Shown: in pieces, positions 1 through 13,773 of the stretch | Position numbering within the stretch: position 1 is the stretch's first letter | Layout: each line of letters begins with the position of its first letter | Origin: Zerene cesonia | Taxonomy: Eukaryota > Arthropoda > Insecta > Lepidoptera > Pieridae | Length of the DNA: 64,000 nt | Direction of reading: 5' to 3' | NCBI RefSeq assembly: GCF_012273895.1 | Contig: NC_052116.1 | Span: 7,068,001-7,132,000, forward strand | Position numbers and translations under genes: made by a program | Notes under the pieces: generated by a model | The model's database searches: none | Seen by the model: only the letters and a program-made list of their open reading frames with translations | Told to the model about the DNA's origin: nothing

Positions 1-1978
1 CCGGGACGAACAGGTAGTACGTATAAGATAAATATAAAATTTTACGGTGTTATAATAAGGTGCCTCCTGTTCTGTTGCATAGAATAAATTGAGGAAAAAT
101 AAACATTGGCGTTTTACTTATGAATAATTTTTGGATGAAGAATCATTTTTAATATCTAATAATTGTCAATAGGTAATGTGTACGCGCATATTTTCACAGA
201 GGTACATATTATATGACATGAAGCGAACCACGTATTCGTGACAAGCGATATTCATTCAAGGCATATATTAAGCGATGACACAGAAAACTCGGGAATAAAT
301 TCCATGCAAAAGGGGAAATGCGAAGATCACACACAATGGCGCGAGATACGCCGAAATAAGTAACACGCACGTTAAAAATTCCGAAGTGGGTCCCCCGATT
401 GTAAAAGATAACGTTAAGACCAACAAACGCGCTTCTGTCCATTTCACAGTGTGATACCAGATTAATGCAGGCCGCCCTATGGCCACTCTCCTTTTAGGGC
501 TATCAACTTAAATACGTATATGAAAAAACCGCGTTCTTAAAAAAGAAAAAAGGTGACAGTGTTTATTAAATATCTGTTCCATAGATTCAAATATTTTTAA
601 TCTGTGTGTAAATTATTTTTTTTTAGTTCTGTGTTCATATTATTTGGTATATAATTGCTTTCGAAAATCGAACGACCTAAATTCGAAAGATGGCAAATCG
701 CTCTGTCTCATCTGTTAACATTAAAACTCTTCAGGTTATATACGTAAGTACGTGTAAGCATACATAATGATTATATATCAGTTAGTATCATATGGACCGG
801 TGATGTTAGTATACTATTACGAATAAGATTAATACAGATTTAAACCTATCGCTAATTAAGTATCAGTACTTCCTAACCGCAATGAATTTCGTGGATCTGT
901 GTCGGTGAGAGGTGCGAAAGGCGTTTTATCTTATTACGAGCAGTAAAGGTTTATTACGAACGCTGCTACTGTTGCCAACCCTACGCCCCTTGCTGTAATT
1001 ATTGGACCGTTCAATTAAATAAGACGCGTTTAACATTCAGTTATCTTTAAATTCTGCATTCCATGCAAGTTTAATGTATGTATGCTTTCTTTTAAATTTT
1101 CATAATACTATTATTAATAATTTATGTATAAATGATCTTGTTAAATATTAATTAAACTTTAATACTTTAACAGTATCTCGTAAATACAGGGATTATAACC
1201 AAATCCAAATAAGTTTATCCGTTTTAAAGTCATTTTGTGACAAACATCTAAATAGGAATACTTGCGCAGGATCATACATATTTATACCTATTATCTGTGG
1301 TAAATTTATTTAATTAAGCTTTTGGGCCAGGTTTTGTATTGACCTTCGAGACCTTCTACACGTTATTAAATATTGTTAATAAAAAACACGTGTAAGTTAG
1401 TAATTCGTTTATATTCGAATTTGAGTATCTCTGGTCTCGGGTTATTTTTGTTGGAGCAAAGCTTGGATTTATAAAGATTTCCAGAGGCTTTGAAATCTAA
1501 TCTGCCAAAAAAATTGGTAAAGTATTTTTTAGTACTTTTTCAGAAGCGTATTTTAATTATTGTGTAGTTTGTTTTTTGTATTTATGAAACTGAAAACTTT
1601 GCTTAAAATGATGAAATGTCTAGATAAAGGCTTATTTAATTAGTGCAAAATTTTATGACGTAAATTGATTAATAAATCAAAAAGATATCTTTATAAATGA
1701 ATGTAAATATCTAATAATAACAATGTATTTTTATCTTTGTTTCAGGTATGCAACAGTGTTATATACGCAAGAAATGTTTATGTAAAATATTTAATACAAC
1801 TCTATTATTTAAATAAATATTATATAAGAGTTTAAAATTAAAATCCTCGTTACGTTTGAAAATACGCGCAACATTGAATATGTAACTTATTTCTCGTTCG
1901 ATATATGAAATGTACTTAAAAGAAAAAGAGGATTTTTTTAATCACTATTATTTGTAAAGTATTAATATCGCGTACTTA
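1..1978. other. AT-rich non-coding DNA
   Basis: Short chance frames only; no recognised gene, RNA or transposon. Confidence 0.5.
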
Positions 1979-2326
1979 TTGTATATATCGCGTTATCCAT
2001 CCGCTATTCAAATGCAACACGATAACGTACCGCAAATCTATCGCATTGCACTAAACAAATTAGCCCCAAGCGATCTTCGCAAACAAACTGAATCAATTCA
2101 TGTAACAAACGCACTAAGGCTATTTTCTCATTGCAATGAACGATGGTTATTGCGTTTTAGAGCTAATTCGTTTTGCATTTCTTTATTGTATGCAAACGAG
2201 ACGTCCATCGAGACAACTTCATTTAATAACTTCAAACTTAGCAGCTTTCTACGGTTTATAGTTTCTTCGGAAACTCGTCCTGATTGTGGATGCCTTATAT
2301 ATAACCGGGCACTTTATAAGCGTTAA
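1979..2326 (+). other. Uncharacterised 115-codon open frame without an ATG start
   Basis: This is among the longest N-free open frames in the window, beginning at a TTG. Composition is mixed, with no transposase, reverse-transcriptase or other motif I recognise. A first in-frame ATG comes about 11 codons in. In AT-rich DNA of this length a frame this long can arise by chance, so it is reported as a candidate exon only. Confidence 0.15.
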
Positions 2327-5300
2327 CAGTATCGTTATTTTATGGGCCCTTGGTTATTCTTCGAATTTATTCATCCGTATACGAGTCACACTTTATCGTA
2401 TAATCAGCATGACTCTATAAATTGGTTCTAGCGTATTCATTACCGCTTTAGTTACTCACTCATTAATAACTTCTACACCATTAATTCCTGGTTCAATTGC
2501 GTCTTTCATGTTCGACTGGACATCTTTAATGCGGGAACCTGATTAAGTAGTGCGACGCGTAATGAAAACATCTAGTGTACTGGCTGTAGTCGGTATTGGC
2601 TGGCCGCTGCTATGTTGTACCTCCAAAAACGGTGCTTTCGCGTTAGTGGTTTGCGGTCGCATGGTCTCTGAACTTGGCACGAGTAGTGAGCTTGACGGGG
2701 ACGAATGCGGAAGGCTTACCGTTTAAGGGATCACGTGCGTCCTCTCACACTTTATGGCTGCGTATGTTCTGGCGAATCGGCGATTGGTAAATGATTGCGG
2801 ACGTACAGGCACGCTAATGTGATTTATGGCTCTCGGATGTTTTTGCATTTCCGATGTACCGACTTTTATGTCTGCGTTAGGTGAAAATATGTTAATTTCT
2901 TTTTTGTGGCTTGATTAGCTTCCAGTGACTCGACCGTGCTTAGTTCTAGAAACTAATCAAGTGGGTAGTAAACAAATCACTCTACAGGTACGGTATAAAA
3001 TGAGACACATACAAATTCTTAAGGATTTTAATAATTATCTCAAATTAACAAAAAAAAAAACAGTATTTATTTAGTGCTGTTTTGTTTCGGTCTCGTGTGT
3101 TCAGTTAAACAATTACAGACATCCATTAACACGAACACATTGTATGTTAATTATACAGGTTCTTACATCACTAATTTGTCAGTGTGTTATGCAAATTATT
3201 GTAAAAAAGTAATCCGAGAAGCGAGCGCGAGATGGGAGCAAAAAGGGCATTAACTGTTTGTTCGCTTGCTTCAGCTTTGATTATCATTTTACATAACTAA
3301 ATAGACTTTAATGTATGCTGCAGGAACAGGGTTATCGGGTTGGGTTGAGAATGAAGTAGAGGCTGAATTAAATTATGCAGTATTGATTAATGTAGCTGCC
3401 ATTTTCATAGGTAACTTTGTCTATGGATACTTTTAATTTAAACTAACAATCTAAAAATACCAAAATAAACTTCATATATTAGATATAAGTTTACGTATGC
3501 AGTGTAGGTAGGTCTGGAAGGTTTACAATCAACATACAAGAGTATTTACATTTAAATATCGATAATTATTTTCTTTACAGCGTAACTTTGAATTGTAAAG
3601 GGCGAATTGCGACACTCAGGTCTGACATTCAAGCGGTATCAATGACAGTAATTGATTCTTTAAATTCTCTTTCTAGTGTCGAATTTAAAACTTATAGTTC
3701 TTTAAATCGTCTCGTATAAAATTTCAATATTAATAGCAACTATTTGGAGGGAACCGTCGTCGACGCGGGTTCGTGACCCCAGACTTCAAGATGTTTATGG
3801 GCAAAGATCAAATAGAATCGCTTTCCATCACAGTAAACGTTCGGATCGCTTCCATTATTATTTATAGCCGCGCTAGTAACAGTGAGTGTTGTCGTAATGC
3901 TGATGAGCTCCCACGTTTGGCGCCATAACCTATCTTAAAAGGTGCACCTTATGCGAAATACTGAATAGACTTTGCTATCATATAAACCATTCGCAATACA
4001 TTTTCCGAACTTTCGGCCAAGTAATTAAAAGAAGATTTATTGGATTGTTCGGTATAAAGATTGTTAATATATAAGCTAGATTGTTAATTTCGAAACCGCT
4101 ATTTGAAAACAAATAAAGTTGCTTATTAACCTACCTATTGATACTAATAACATTAAGTTAGCTAGAAGTTATTGAAAGTGTTTATATTTGTTTCAATCTT
4201 AATAACATCGTTAGTGTGTTTGATAAAACGTAGAAATTTTTAATCAAACAATCTACCCATTAAGTGACAAAGAACAATCAAATGCTATAAAATTGAAAAC
4301 ACAAGTATATTTAGAAAACACGATATACGAGCTAGCATAAGGCAACTGCTCTAAACTTCCATTCGACTGCAATAAAGACATCGACACATTCTATTGCGTC
4401 CTGACTGTTTTATCACACAATTAAAATGTTATCTTTTGTCGGAATTCCGCTTCGAATTTATTCAATCGTTTCCATTGGATAAAACTGATGGATGAATATG
4501 GTATACCCAGATACTGGTTAAGAGTTTAAAATATGATCAGTTAATTTTGAAATATGTTTAAAAAAAAAAGTTATAAATTTCTACAGTATAATATCTCACT
4601 CAATTAATTTTTCATACCTATTTAAACGCTTAATTAAATTCTCTTTTGAAAAATTTAAAGTTAAAAACAAATGTACGAGTAAAACATGTTAGTATAATAT
4701 ATTAATGTACATTACATTGAATGAAAAAAAAAAGAAAAAGGTTTCATTTTGATCCTCGCTTTATATTCACCAGATGTAGGTTTTATTGCAAAACGCACCG
4801 ACCACTTGCTGGCTGAAAAGTTAAAAGATTCATTGAAACAGACATATAAAAATCTCGACCACGTTTCGTTAGAATCCATTTTATTTAGATGGTAATGAAT
4901 TAGATGCATTTTATATGTATTTTTAAGTTCTGTTTACGAATTTATGTATAATATACAAAGACGCAAATAGAAATAATAATTCACTTACTAAATCAGCTAT
5001 TTGTACGTACGCCTTGTCAACCATAAAAGTTTGATCATTAAAATAAATAAAAAATGTTAGTATAAAAATATTCCTCATGTTGTTTGAATAAGTATTAATA
5101 GACGGAGTTTAAAATTCAATAATTCGATTTTTTCGAAACTGCATAAAGTTTCAGAAGAATATGCCGACAGCACAATATTAAAGCGTGGTTTAATAAACCG
5201 ATAGCAATAAAGAGCGTTGTAAATAGAGAAACACAGACTTTCAAGTCTAATAAGCCTTTATAAGGAAAGTTTAAAAGTTATTCAAAAGAATTGCGAGTGT

Positions 5301-6419
5301 CCGCTGGACGGAAAGCGATCACAATTTAATTGAATATCGCCCGATTGCCCAGATTTGTAATATATCTTGCTTTCATATCTATGTAAATAACCAGTTAACA
5401 AGCAAGCCCTTTCTCTTCTCCCCTAACTAATGAATATTCCTGGTGTCATTTCTCATTCCACATAGAATATGTCATGTTTGTCATTTTTTGAACGAATAAA
5501 ATAGAAAAATAAACATTCAAAAATAGAAAAACGTCATAGGGACGTATACAAAATTTCTTATTTATCTGCATGTACCTTAAATTAAATACAGAATCACAGT
5601 TACATCCTAAAATATTTTTCGTTCATAAATTTTAAATATTTCAAGAACGCATTTACATTTTGTCAGATGGTTATCATTTGAACATTCTAAAGTTGTTTAA
5701 AAATGTTAAAAACAAATTGTAGCTGTGCTTTATTAAAGAATGCTAATTAGTAAATATGTTTTAATTAATGTATGTGTGAGGTAAAGAGCACTTTACGAAA
5801 ATTTAAAAATGTATGTTACTTTTGTAGCTTATATTTTTTTTATTGTAAGAAACTCATTTGAAAGCAGTTTTAATCATTTGCGAAATAAATAAATGTGTAA
5901 AGGCACTAAGTTTTATTTAAACTGTATTTAGAACTGTCGTATTTATGTAGTTTTAGACGTTTAAAAGGTTTTAAATTAAATTACAAACTTAATTTTAATA
6001 CGTACGATGGAAATTCTTTTACCTTTTAGTGCACCGGACACAAAGTCTATTGACCTATATGCCCACAGGCTAACAAGCGGATTGCAATTAAAAAAATAAC
6101 TCCCAACACTTGTTTTAACACTTGTAGAACTTGCCTATTTACATTCCATTTATCTTCATTTCATATAATTGCATTTAATCCGCGTAGCTTGAAATCCTTA
6201 GGTTTCCTGTCATATAAATAATTCATGTGATCTTCATAAGCTGACTTTCCACGCTCAGTCTCCAGATCTAATTTTAGCGTAGGCACTTTGCATTTACGTT
6301 GCGTTTTACAACGCATTTGATCAACACTTATTGCTAACTGGCACTTGCAATTTATGGAATTATGTTAACATATTGTGATTAAATGAGATCGCTCTTTTTC
6401 ACTCTGTCGCTGACAGCAT
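2327..6419. other. Non-coding; GC-richer patch at 2560-2880
   Basis: 2560-2880 is richer in GC and CG than its surroundings and could be regulatory. The rest is AT-rich with homopolymer runs (A-run near 3050). No exon or repeat family is recognised. Confidence 0.4.
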
Positions 6420-6462
6420 GATCCATCTCTGTCTATAGACGTACGAGGGAAAGAGACGGATC
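6420..6462. other. Inverted repeat enclosing a 10-bp palindrome
   Basis: GATCCATCTCT (6420-6430) and AGAGACGGATC (6452-6462) pair with one mismatch. Directly after the left arm lies the perfect palindrome GTCTATAGAC (6431-6440). Confidence 0.5.
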
Positions 6463-7257
6463 GTGAGCTTTAGAACAAGTTTAAAGTTCCATTTTCTTGG
6501 CTTTCCACGGCCTTGTAGGTCGCAATTTTAAGCGCAACGCGTTGTTTTAAAAGGCACCGACGTTTTCCAAGCGAATAACATTACATTGCTCTGTGGGTAT
6601 GGCGGTTAGAGTTGACGTCGGTAGTTGCGCAGAAATGGGCGCATAACTGCATCTTATTAACATTTCACTGATATAAACGTTATATTATCTATGTTAATAT
6701 GTGGTGCGTGCTTATAACAGCTTTCTATAGATAATGTTTAAATGGGTCGTGCTTAATTTTATAGTTATTTCTATGGACGTATAAAGTAGCATTGCAATTT
6801 CAATTAGCAATTGCTTGCTCTTCAGTCGTAACTTTGTAAAATATAAACAACATGTTTATGATACTTGGCTATAACTGTTTAAAATTATACGAAATCCATA
6901 CAATCAAACGGGACACATTTTCTAATGTCACAGTACAAAATATCACGCGTAGCTAACTAAAATGCACACAGACTACACTTGGCACATACGAGTATAGGGT
7001 AGGCACTCACTTAACCGCCGACTGCTAAACAAGCGATAATGATTTGATAAGCAATTCACACGGGTACCCGGCGGAGACCACTCGTTTTAGCGGTCACGTC
7101 AATTGTGATTATGGCAGTGACGCTCACTGGCGGTAGTTCGGTCGGATTGTTTTCGTATATGACAGTTTGATTTGTATTTGGAACACGGCGATGTGGTCGG
7201 TTGTGGTTGTTGGGTGGCTTACATTTAACGAATATGTTTTCTACAAAAAAAAAATAA
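6463..7257. other. Non-coding; GC-richer patch at 7050-7210
   Basis: The patch (CGGGTACCCGGCGGAGACC, GGCGGTAGTTCGGTCGG) is distinct from the AT-rich flanks. No frame or repeat explains it. Confidence 0.35.
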
Positions 7258-7350
7258 AGATATGTGTATAAATATATAAATAAATATAGTAAATATAATA
7301 AATATATGTCAATTCATTTATTTTATTCATTATTCATTTGTTTATTCAAA
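7258..7350. repeat. AT-only simple sequence
   Basis: Irregular TATAAATA/TAAATA units followed by ATTCATTT/TATTCATT units. Low-complexity DNA. Confidence 0.5.
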
Positions 7351-7524
7351 ATATAATCATAGATATAGCAAGTACAGACTAAGGTGCCAGACTTCCCCAT
7401 ATGCACTAGAATACCTGTTTCGCAAGTTGGCATTGATGTGCGGTCACAGTAGAAATGTTGAGGTATTTTATGGCTAATCCTTTACATGTTTGAATGACGT
7501 ATTGTTTAAAATGGAATAGGTGGT

Positions 7525-7569
7525 TTTCTTTTGAACCGATTTCAAAAAAGGACAAGATGTCAATTCGAC
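7525..7569 (-). repeat. Reverse fragment of the GAAGTCGGTT repeat
   Basis: TTGAACCGATTTCAAAAAAG followed by GTCAATTCGAC is the reverse complement of the 3' part of the repeats at 15004 and 57797. Confidence 0.5.
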
Positions 7570-9036
7570 TATATTTTTTGTGTTTGTTATCTTTGAACTT
7601 TTAAGTAATTTTCATTATTATTTCTCCTGTCATATGGAAGCTAATTATAAGCTAAGCTCACATTTAAATTTGGTCTAAGTAATTCTTAGAAAAAAAAGGT
7701 ATTTGTTAAAAACCATTATTTCACCGTCTTGACGTTTAACCCATGGACAAAAATGAACAAAAACTGTCATCCCCTAATAAAACCCTTTCCCCCAAATAAG
7801 GTTCAAGTTGCGAATGATTCAAATTACAAAAATCTGTGTTTCATATTCATTCAAAAAGCCTAAATAATAATAGCGCAATGAATAGACAATATACTTTCGC
7901 ATGTGCCGGCCGCCCGCATCTGCACATGGCCCTAGAGGCATACCCCTAGTATCAAATTTAATGGAATGCTTTGCACCGTTCTGTAGTAAATATTATTTAC
8001 AAAATTTATTATATTGTTATGAGAATAATTAATACAATAATATTGTGTAAATTAAAAACTAAGATCATACAACAATAAATTCTCATCAAAACAACAACTG
8101 CATGAAGTTTATTTTAATGGTGTTTCCATAGACAATGAAACATTTCGTTTAGAAGTATTGAAATATTGAAAATTATCCTTTTAATGTATTTGATTATATT
8201 CACCAAATCCAATTGCAACCAATTCTACTATTTTGTAAATAATAGTTATTATTAACCTGACCATTGTAAACTATGTATTTTTTTAAGCCTTGTAAAAAAT
8301 AAAAAAAAATCCTTTTATAGCCGTGGTATATTTGAAATTAACAAAAAAATAACAAAATTTAACAAACATGAAAATATACTTTACCTGGATTTATTTATAA
8401 ATAATCTGTGATATTATATATGTGATAGGCATGTCGCTCGCCTGTTCATCATAATGTGATAACGGTGAGTGGTTAGACACGCAGTGTGTTTGTTTGTATG
8501 AGACGTTTTGATAAAGGTTCAGTGATCCCTGTGTAAGATTGCTGTAAGAAAACTTCGCGTTTGTATAAGTAGAGGTTAGAAGGATAATCTGGTATGGGGT
8601 TTTCGTTTGTGATGTGAGGAAGAAGTTATTAAAAAAGAAAGTTATACACAATCGTTGGTAAAAATGTTATAGTACTTTTATTGGGTAGAAACATACAGGA
8701 AAATAACACAGGGAACTTTTAAAATGTGAAGTATATTTTTATGTCATAAAACTGTAATAACATTACTAAAAACTACACAAGGAAAGTAATTTACCTACAT
8801 TTAAATTAAAGAGCATCAACATACATAGAAAAAAATAACAGATCAATAAAATGTATTATATCAAGTTTAGCGTAAAAAGAGTAGTAAGAATTTACTGATT
8901 TTTAATCGAACCTTTTATAAAATAAATACTTTGAATAAAATTTAATCTCATACGTTTTGTAGTCTAGACAACAAAGGATTTTTGTCACAAGCTATCTTAA
9001 ATTATCGGTATTTCACTATGTTTTTATAAGCGGCGA
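7570..9036. other. AT-rich non-coding DNA
   Basis: A small GC-rich spot near 7905-7945 (GCCGGCCGCCCGCATCTGC); otherwise nothing recognised. Confidence 0.4.
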
Positions 9037-9074
9037 GGGAGGGGGAAGGATATATGGGTTTTTAAGGAGGGGGG
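9037..9074 (+). other. G-rich cluster
   Basis: Four runs of three or more G occur on the plus strand (GGG, GGGGG, GGG, GGGGGG) within 38 nt of an otherwise AT-rich region. Two of the spacers are about 10 nt, longer than a canonical quadruplex allows. Confidence 0.4.
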
Positions 9075-11210
9075 AAGTCAATTTGTCGTATCTTTACCGA
9101 GCAGACGTGTTCAAGACATTAGGTAATGATTTCATAACGCGCTGCGTTGCACTTACGAGGGTGGGCCTTCGGGATCAATTCAAAGCATCTACTCTTTGAT
9201 ATAGAAAGCCTTTGACGAAACTGTATTAAGAGTATAGTGAAGCAAATGGTTAATGGTATAGAAGCAATTATGCAAGAAAAGTACCAATATCGAATAACAA
9301 GATAATCTATACTTTCTGCTTATTAAGACGAATCATAATGAAATTCATGAGAAAACTATAATTAGTAGTAGCCCCAAATCATTGGCCTTAAACAAACTTT
9401 AGCCGTTATGGGCTAATAAAGCTCTTATAATATTTATAGATGTAAGAGTATAATAAAGTATTTTCGACATTGTCTAAGGTATATTATTAGAGCTTATAAA
9501 AATTTTACAATTATTTATAATCTCTTAAATCTTATAACAAGAAGCGGAGCTCTAAAAGAATTACTTATGGCATAATACATTCATCAGTAGGTACGAGGTT
9601 TGAAGGCGCTCCAGCGTCAAGTACTGTTCGGTGGTCGTCGCCCCGCTAAGATGGTCTGTCAATTGCCCTCCACTGCCTCTCGTGTCGGTTGCGAGCGCAA
9701 AAGCTTGCGGAATTCTATACGGGAAAATATTAGTTAATGCTTTGTTAACGTGACTGAAATTTAAACTATTGAGTTGAGGAATCAGTGAAGTTGTAGTGGT
9801 GTTTTTTTTGAAGGATGTTTAAAGATGTGTAGTGTGTTTGACTTGGAAGGGTTTTAATTATTTTGTTGATATTTGTCTGTTTGTTTTTTTTAGATACGAC
9901 ATATTTAGCATAACTATTTTGTTGAAATGTATATAGTTTTAAAACATGATTGATTGGACGTTTAGATTTTCATATGTGCCAGGTATGCACTAGAATAATT
10001 TGTGAGTTACGATCGTATATAAATATGTGATAATATCATGACAAACTTGTATATCCTATTGCTTATTAAACTTTATTCAAAACAATAGACATGAACACAT
10101 GGACACAATTAGCTCGTTATAATAAAACACTCGCATTAGCTCACAAGCAAAATTGATAATTAAAACACTTCAATTTCCACAGTCTAAGAGATTCCATTCG
10201 AATGATTAATGAGTCCTCCAACAAAGAAACATTAATTGGTTCAGAACTTAAACACTCGGAACAAAACCCACTCGGGAAGTTTCTACTGGATTCAATTTCA
10301 ATAAGATGCAGGGTTAAGTGCATGAAACTCTACCGTAAATTAGCATATTCTATGAAGAACCGTGTCAGAGGTACTCGAGTGCTATATTTAGTATGTTGAT
10401 CAGTGTCTGACTGCTCACAGTTATATAGATATTGTTAGATTTATACGACTTAGCTCCCTTGTTGTGTGATTTATAACGCCTATAAAGTATTTCGGAATTT
10501 ATGGCATTTTTCAAGTGATTGAGACATTTTATTGTACTCTTTTGTGTAGGCATGCTCTGAGCCTGTGTCTTGATTTTATGTTGATTACTGTTATTGTGGC
10601 AATTGTTGGGTCGTATTTTTTATTATAAGCATTAAATATATTCACGGTAAGTATAATGTCTATTATATAATATTAAGTAATTTATATAATTATGACAAGA
10701 GAAAAGCTCTTTAAAAATTATATTAACGAAAGAATAAATAATGATCTCGTAAATCTCCTCATATTAGATCAATGTACCTTCTAGATTTAATAAAGTTGAT
10801 TTTAATATCTAAAATCAAAGCTTTTAATATTAAAGTTTTATTTAAATAGCCTCTTAAATCAACAACATTTAAAAAGGAATCGATACATACTGCAATAATA
10901 TATTGCGCTTAAACGAATAAGTTCTTTCAAAATTCGAAAGCTGTCATATAAGATGAAACAAATTGTCTTAATGCAGACTCCTCCCTAGTCCCTACGTGTG
11001 ACAAAAAATTGTAACGCTCTTACTTCAAAGGACTGACATTAAAACATACCACCCCATCCACAAAGATGATGGAGCCACTCTATTCGAATTTGTTGGGAAA
11101 GAAAAATCGTAGGCACCTGCAACTAAATGCAAGTAGGGGAGATTCAACAGTTGTATTGGGTGTTATAAGTATATTTTTTATTGTAGGGATAGAAAGTACA
11201 TAAGAAAATA
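9075..11210. other. Non-coding DNA
   Basis: Overlapping short frames occur on both strands near 10141-10550 but none looks coding. 9600-9720 is somewhat GC-richer. No repeat family is recognised. Confidence 0.4.
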
Positions 11211-11390
11211 TCCTACTAATATTATAAATATGAAAGTTTGTGAGGATGGATGTATGTGTATGTTTCCGAGTGAAATAAAATTTGGTACGATAGCTAGCTG
11301 GATAACTGGAATAACACATAGGCAACTTTTCATCCCGATATTCCTACGGGGTACAGACTTACGCGGGTGAAACTGCGGGGCACAGCTAAT
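11211..11390 (+). mobile_element. Non-autonomous Helitron-like element, TCCTACTAAT type
   Basis: It starts TCCTACTAATATTATAAA after an A and ends CAGCTAA before a T, giving the TC...CTRR ends and A|T insertion of Helitrons. Near the 3' end GCGG-GTGAAA-CTGC forms a slightly decayed subterminal hairpin. The sequence is close to the copy at 42345 throughout. No coding capacity. Lepidopteran genomes hold many such short elements. Confidence 0.75.
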
Positions 11391-12745
11391 AAGAATAAAC
11401 TGCAAACGTTTTTGATTAAGCTAAGGCTTTAAAGCTACTAATCTTACATACAATTTCATTATGAAAATTATGATTTGTAATCTGTTTAACTAGATGTTCA
11501 ATGATTTAATTTTGTAATACACACATTTTATTAACAAAATTTTAACTTTGTGTGAGTAGACGGCTATTGATTTAAAAACTATTCAACAAGTACCAAGCGA
11601 TGGGCAGTTAATTAAAAGACATCTAATAACTAATAGCCATTCCAAGCCTTATACATTTACCAACGGCGTTTTGAAGTACTATAATTTTTTTGTTAATTAG
11701 CATCTCTGTTGCTCGCCGGTTGCCAGTTTGCGCAACATTTAAAGCGCCAGCGCCAGTAATATGATGTCGGTAGTTGTTACTTGCTCCATCCGCGTCAATG
11801 TGAAGTTCCCTTTGGTTAAGCTGGAGTGCGCTCATTTCGCCCGAGACTAGTGACATGTATCGTTATGTAAGCTTGTGTACATGAGGGGAGGGAATTTTGG
11901 AGGACTCCACACTGTTAGCCCGTAATGATGCTAGGCGAGAGTGTGCGGATCTCCGTCGAATAACTGCGATTTAGAATTTAGATGTATTATTAGATGATTA
12001 AGACGATTCACTTTTTGTTTCGGAGATTATTTGTAATTTTGTTGAGAATTTATTTACTTGTGCTCTTGAAAATATTATATATCTACTTATATATAACCTC
12101 CCTAGTGCCTCAGCAAAAAATAAAAAAATTAACAATCAAATAAAATATGTTTTTACGACATCATATTTGATTTTGATCAAGCTAATGGTTTACCGAAATT
12201 AGGAGAAAAATAAGTAATCTATGTGTGGAAAGATTGTATTTTTATTGGATTTGAGATGTTTTAAAGTCAATGGCCAAATTGTTATTTACAATGATTTGAA
12301 TGAATGAATGAATAAACGAATGGTACATTTTTTATTGCACAAAAAATAGAACTGATTATTACATGCAAAAAGCGACTTTATTGTTCAATAGCAATATCTT
12401 CCAAGCAACTAATACCAAGAAGTATTAATATTACAAATTCAGGAAGATAGTGTACACAATAAGAAAAAAAAGACATGTTATTAATGAGTTCTAATCAATT
12501 TCAAATTATTTTGAAAAAAAAAATTGTTATATCCAGGTACTTTGTATTAGAACTATTTGTTTCTCCTGTGAGAATATTTCAAACGGCATATATTAAAGCT
12601 GTGACCATTATTATAAAAATTTCAATAAAAATAGTACGGAAATCTAATGTCACTTGATATTAGAAACTGTAGTTTAGAAACTCGCTAGTAGCAAAGGGCG
12701 GGTCTGTAGGGCTGTCTTACTGTAGTGTGATGTATTGCGCGGGGT
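11391..12745. other. Non-coding DNA
   Basis: Apart from the TGAA microsatellite nothing is recognised. A 77-codon minus frame at 11623-11856 has no supporting signals. Confidence 0.4.
12296..12314. repeat. (TGAA)n microsatellite, about four units
   Basis: TTGAATGAATGAATGAATA: a short, nearly perfect tetranucleotide tract. Confidence 0.6.
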
Positions 12746-12779
12746 GCACTGACTGAGGGCTGTCACTCCCTCAGAGTGC
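12746..12779. other. 12-bp bulged hairpin
   Basis: GCACT-ga-CTGAGGG (12746-12759) pairs with CCCTCAG-AGTGC (12768-12779) around the 8-nt loop CTGTCACT, leaving only a 2-nt bulge. It lies in a locally GC-richer patch (about 12690-12800). Confidence 0.65.
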
Positions 12780-13443
12780 GATTGCTATTGTCGTCTTGTC
12801 TTCTCTACAACTGGTTCGTTTGAATGCGGTTTGATATTGAAGTGTTGTAGATGTTCTTGTTCAGTGTTAGATTACCTGCATTTTCAGTATTTTTAGGAGA
12901 TAGTCAGCTAAGATACGCGTATAAACTGAGCCTATGCAAATGAATTGCCAACTTTACAAGACGAAACGCATTATATTAGATTACAGATACTTAGATCATC
13001 TAAAAATGCAAATAGATAAGACTGAGCAAAGAACTAAGCAATATTTTTTTTAAGAATCTTTAAAAATGGAATTGTTTACGTCATTTGGAAAAGTATATTA
13101 ACTTAATAAAAGTACATTATTGTGCACGAAAGGAAAATAAAAGCAATGCATAGTAGGTAAAATAAACTCGTATATACGCACAGAAGGGTAGAACAAGCCT
13201 TATCGCAGGTAGCTTTTTTTTAATTATGTTTAGTGACATATTTAAATAATTGATGATCAATGATCATAGCATATAACAACAGGAGCCTGACGAGTTGTTT
13301 TCTTCTTTCGACTGCTAGATGGACCCCTAAAATACTTCTTTTTACCGTCATTACTCAATAATTAAATATAATTTGTACATTCTTAATAATCTCGGCACCC
13401 TGTAACGCAGCAAAAACGGCATTCCAGTTTTTAATCGGATACG

Positions 13444-13773
13444 ATGTACTCAGTTTTTGGACTTGTCGTCGAATCAAGTTTTAAATTGATGTTTGCTATA
13501 AATTTTTATTTCGGCTTTAATGCGCGCCGACGTTTATTTTTGCTTTCATTTGCATTTTTTGTGGCGCATCACGTGTTCGGGTTTCTTAATTTTGAAAAGT
13601 ATTTGAGGAATTTTGACGAAAAAGGACCGGAGAGAGCAAGAAGTGTTAAAGCTTTAAAAACGGTGAATATCTTATCAATTATTTGGATTTTTATTGCTTC
13701 GATATTAAAATGCCACATGGCGAAATACAGGATGTGGGTATCGTCAGTACTATTTAAACATCGTCTGCTATAA
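13444..13773 (+). other. Uncharacterised 109-codon ATG open frame, hydrophobic
   Basis: A true ATG opens a frame rich in F, L, V and I, with hydrophobic stretches around residues 5-25, 30-50 and 75-90. The T-rich composition of the plus strand explains the phenylalanine-rich, membrane-like look. No family is recognised and no splice or polyadenylation context supports a gene. Confidence 0.15.

Noticed and set aside
11080..11405. Minus-strand frames of 75-81 codons
   Set aside because: They lie largely within the Helitron-like element at 11211-11390 read antisense.
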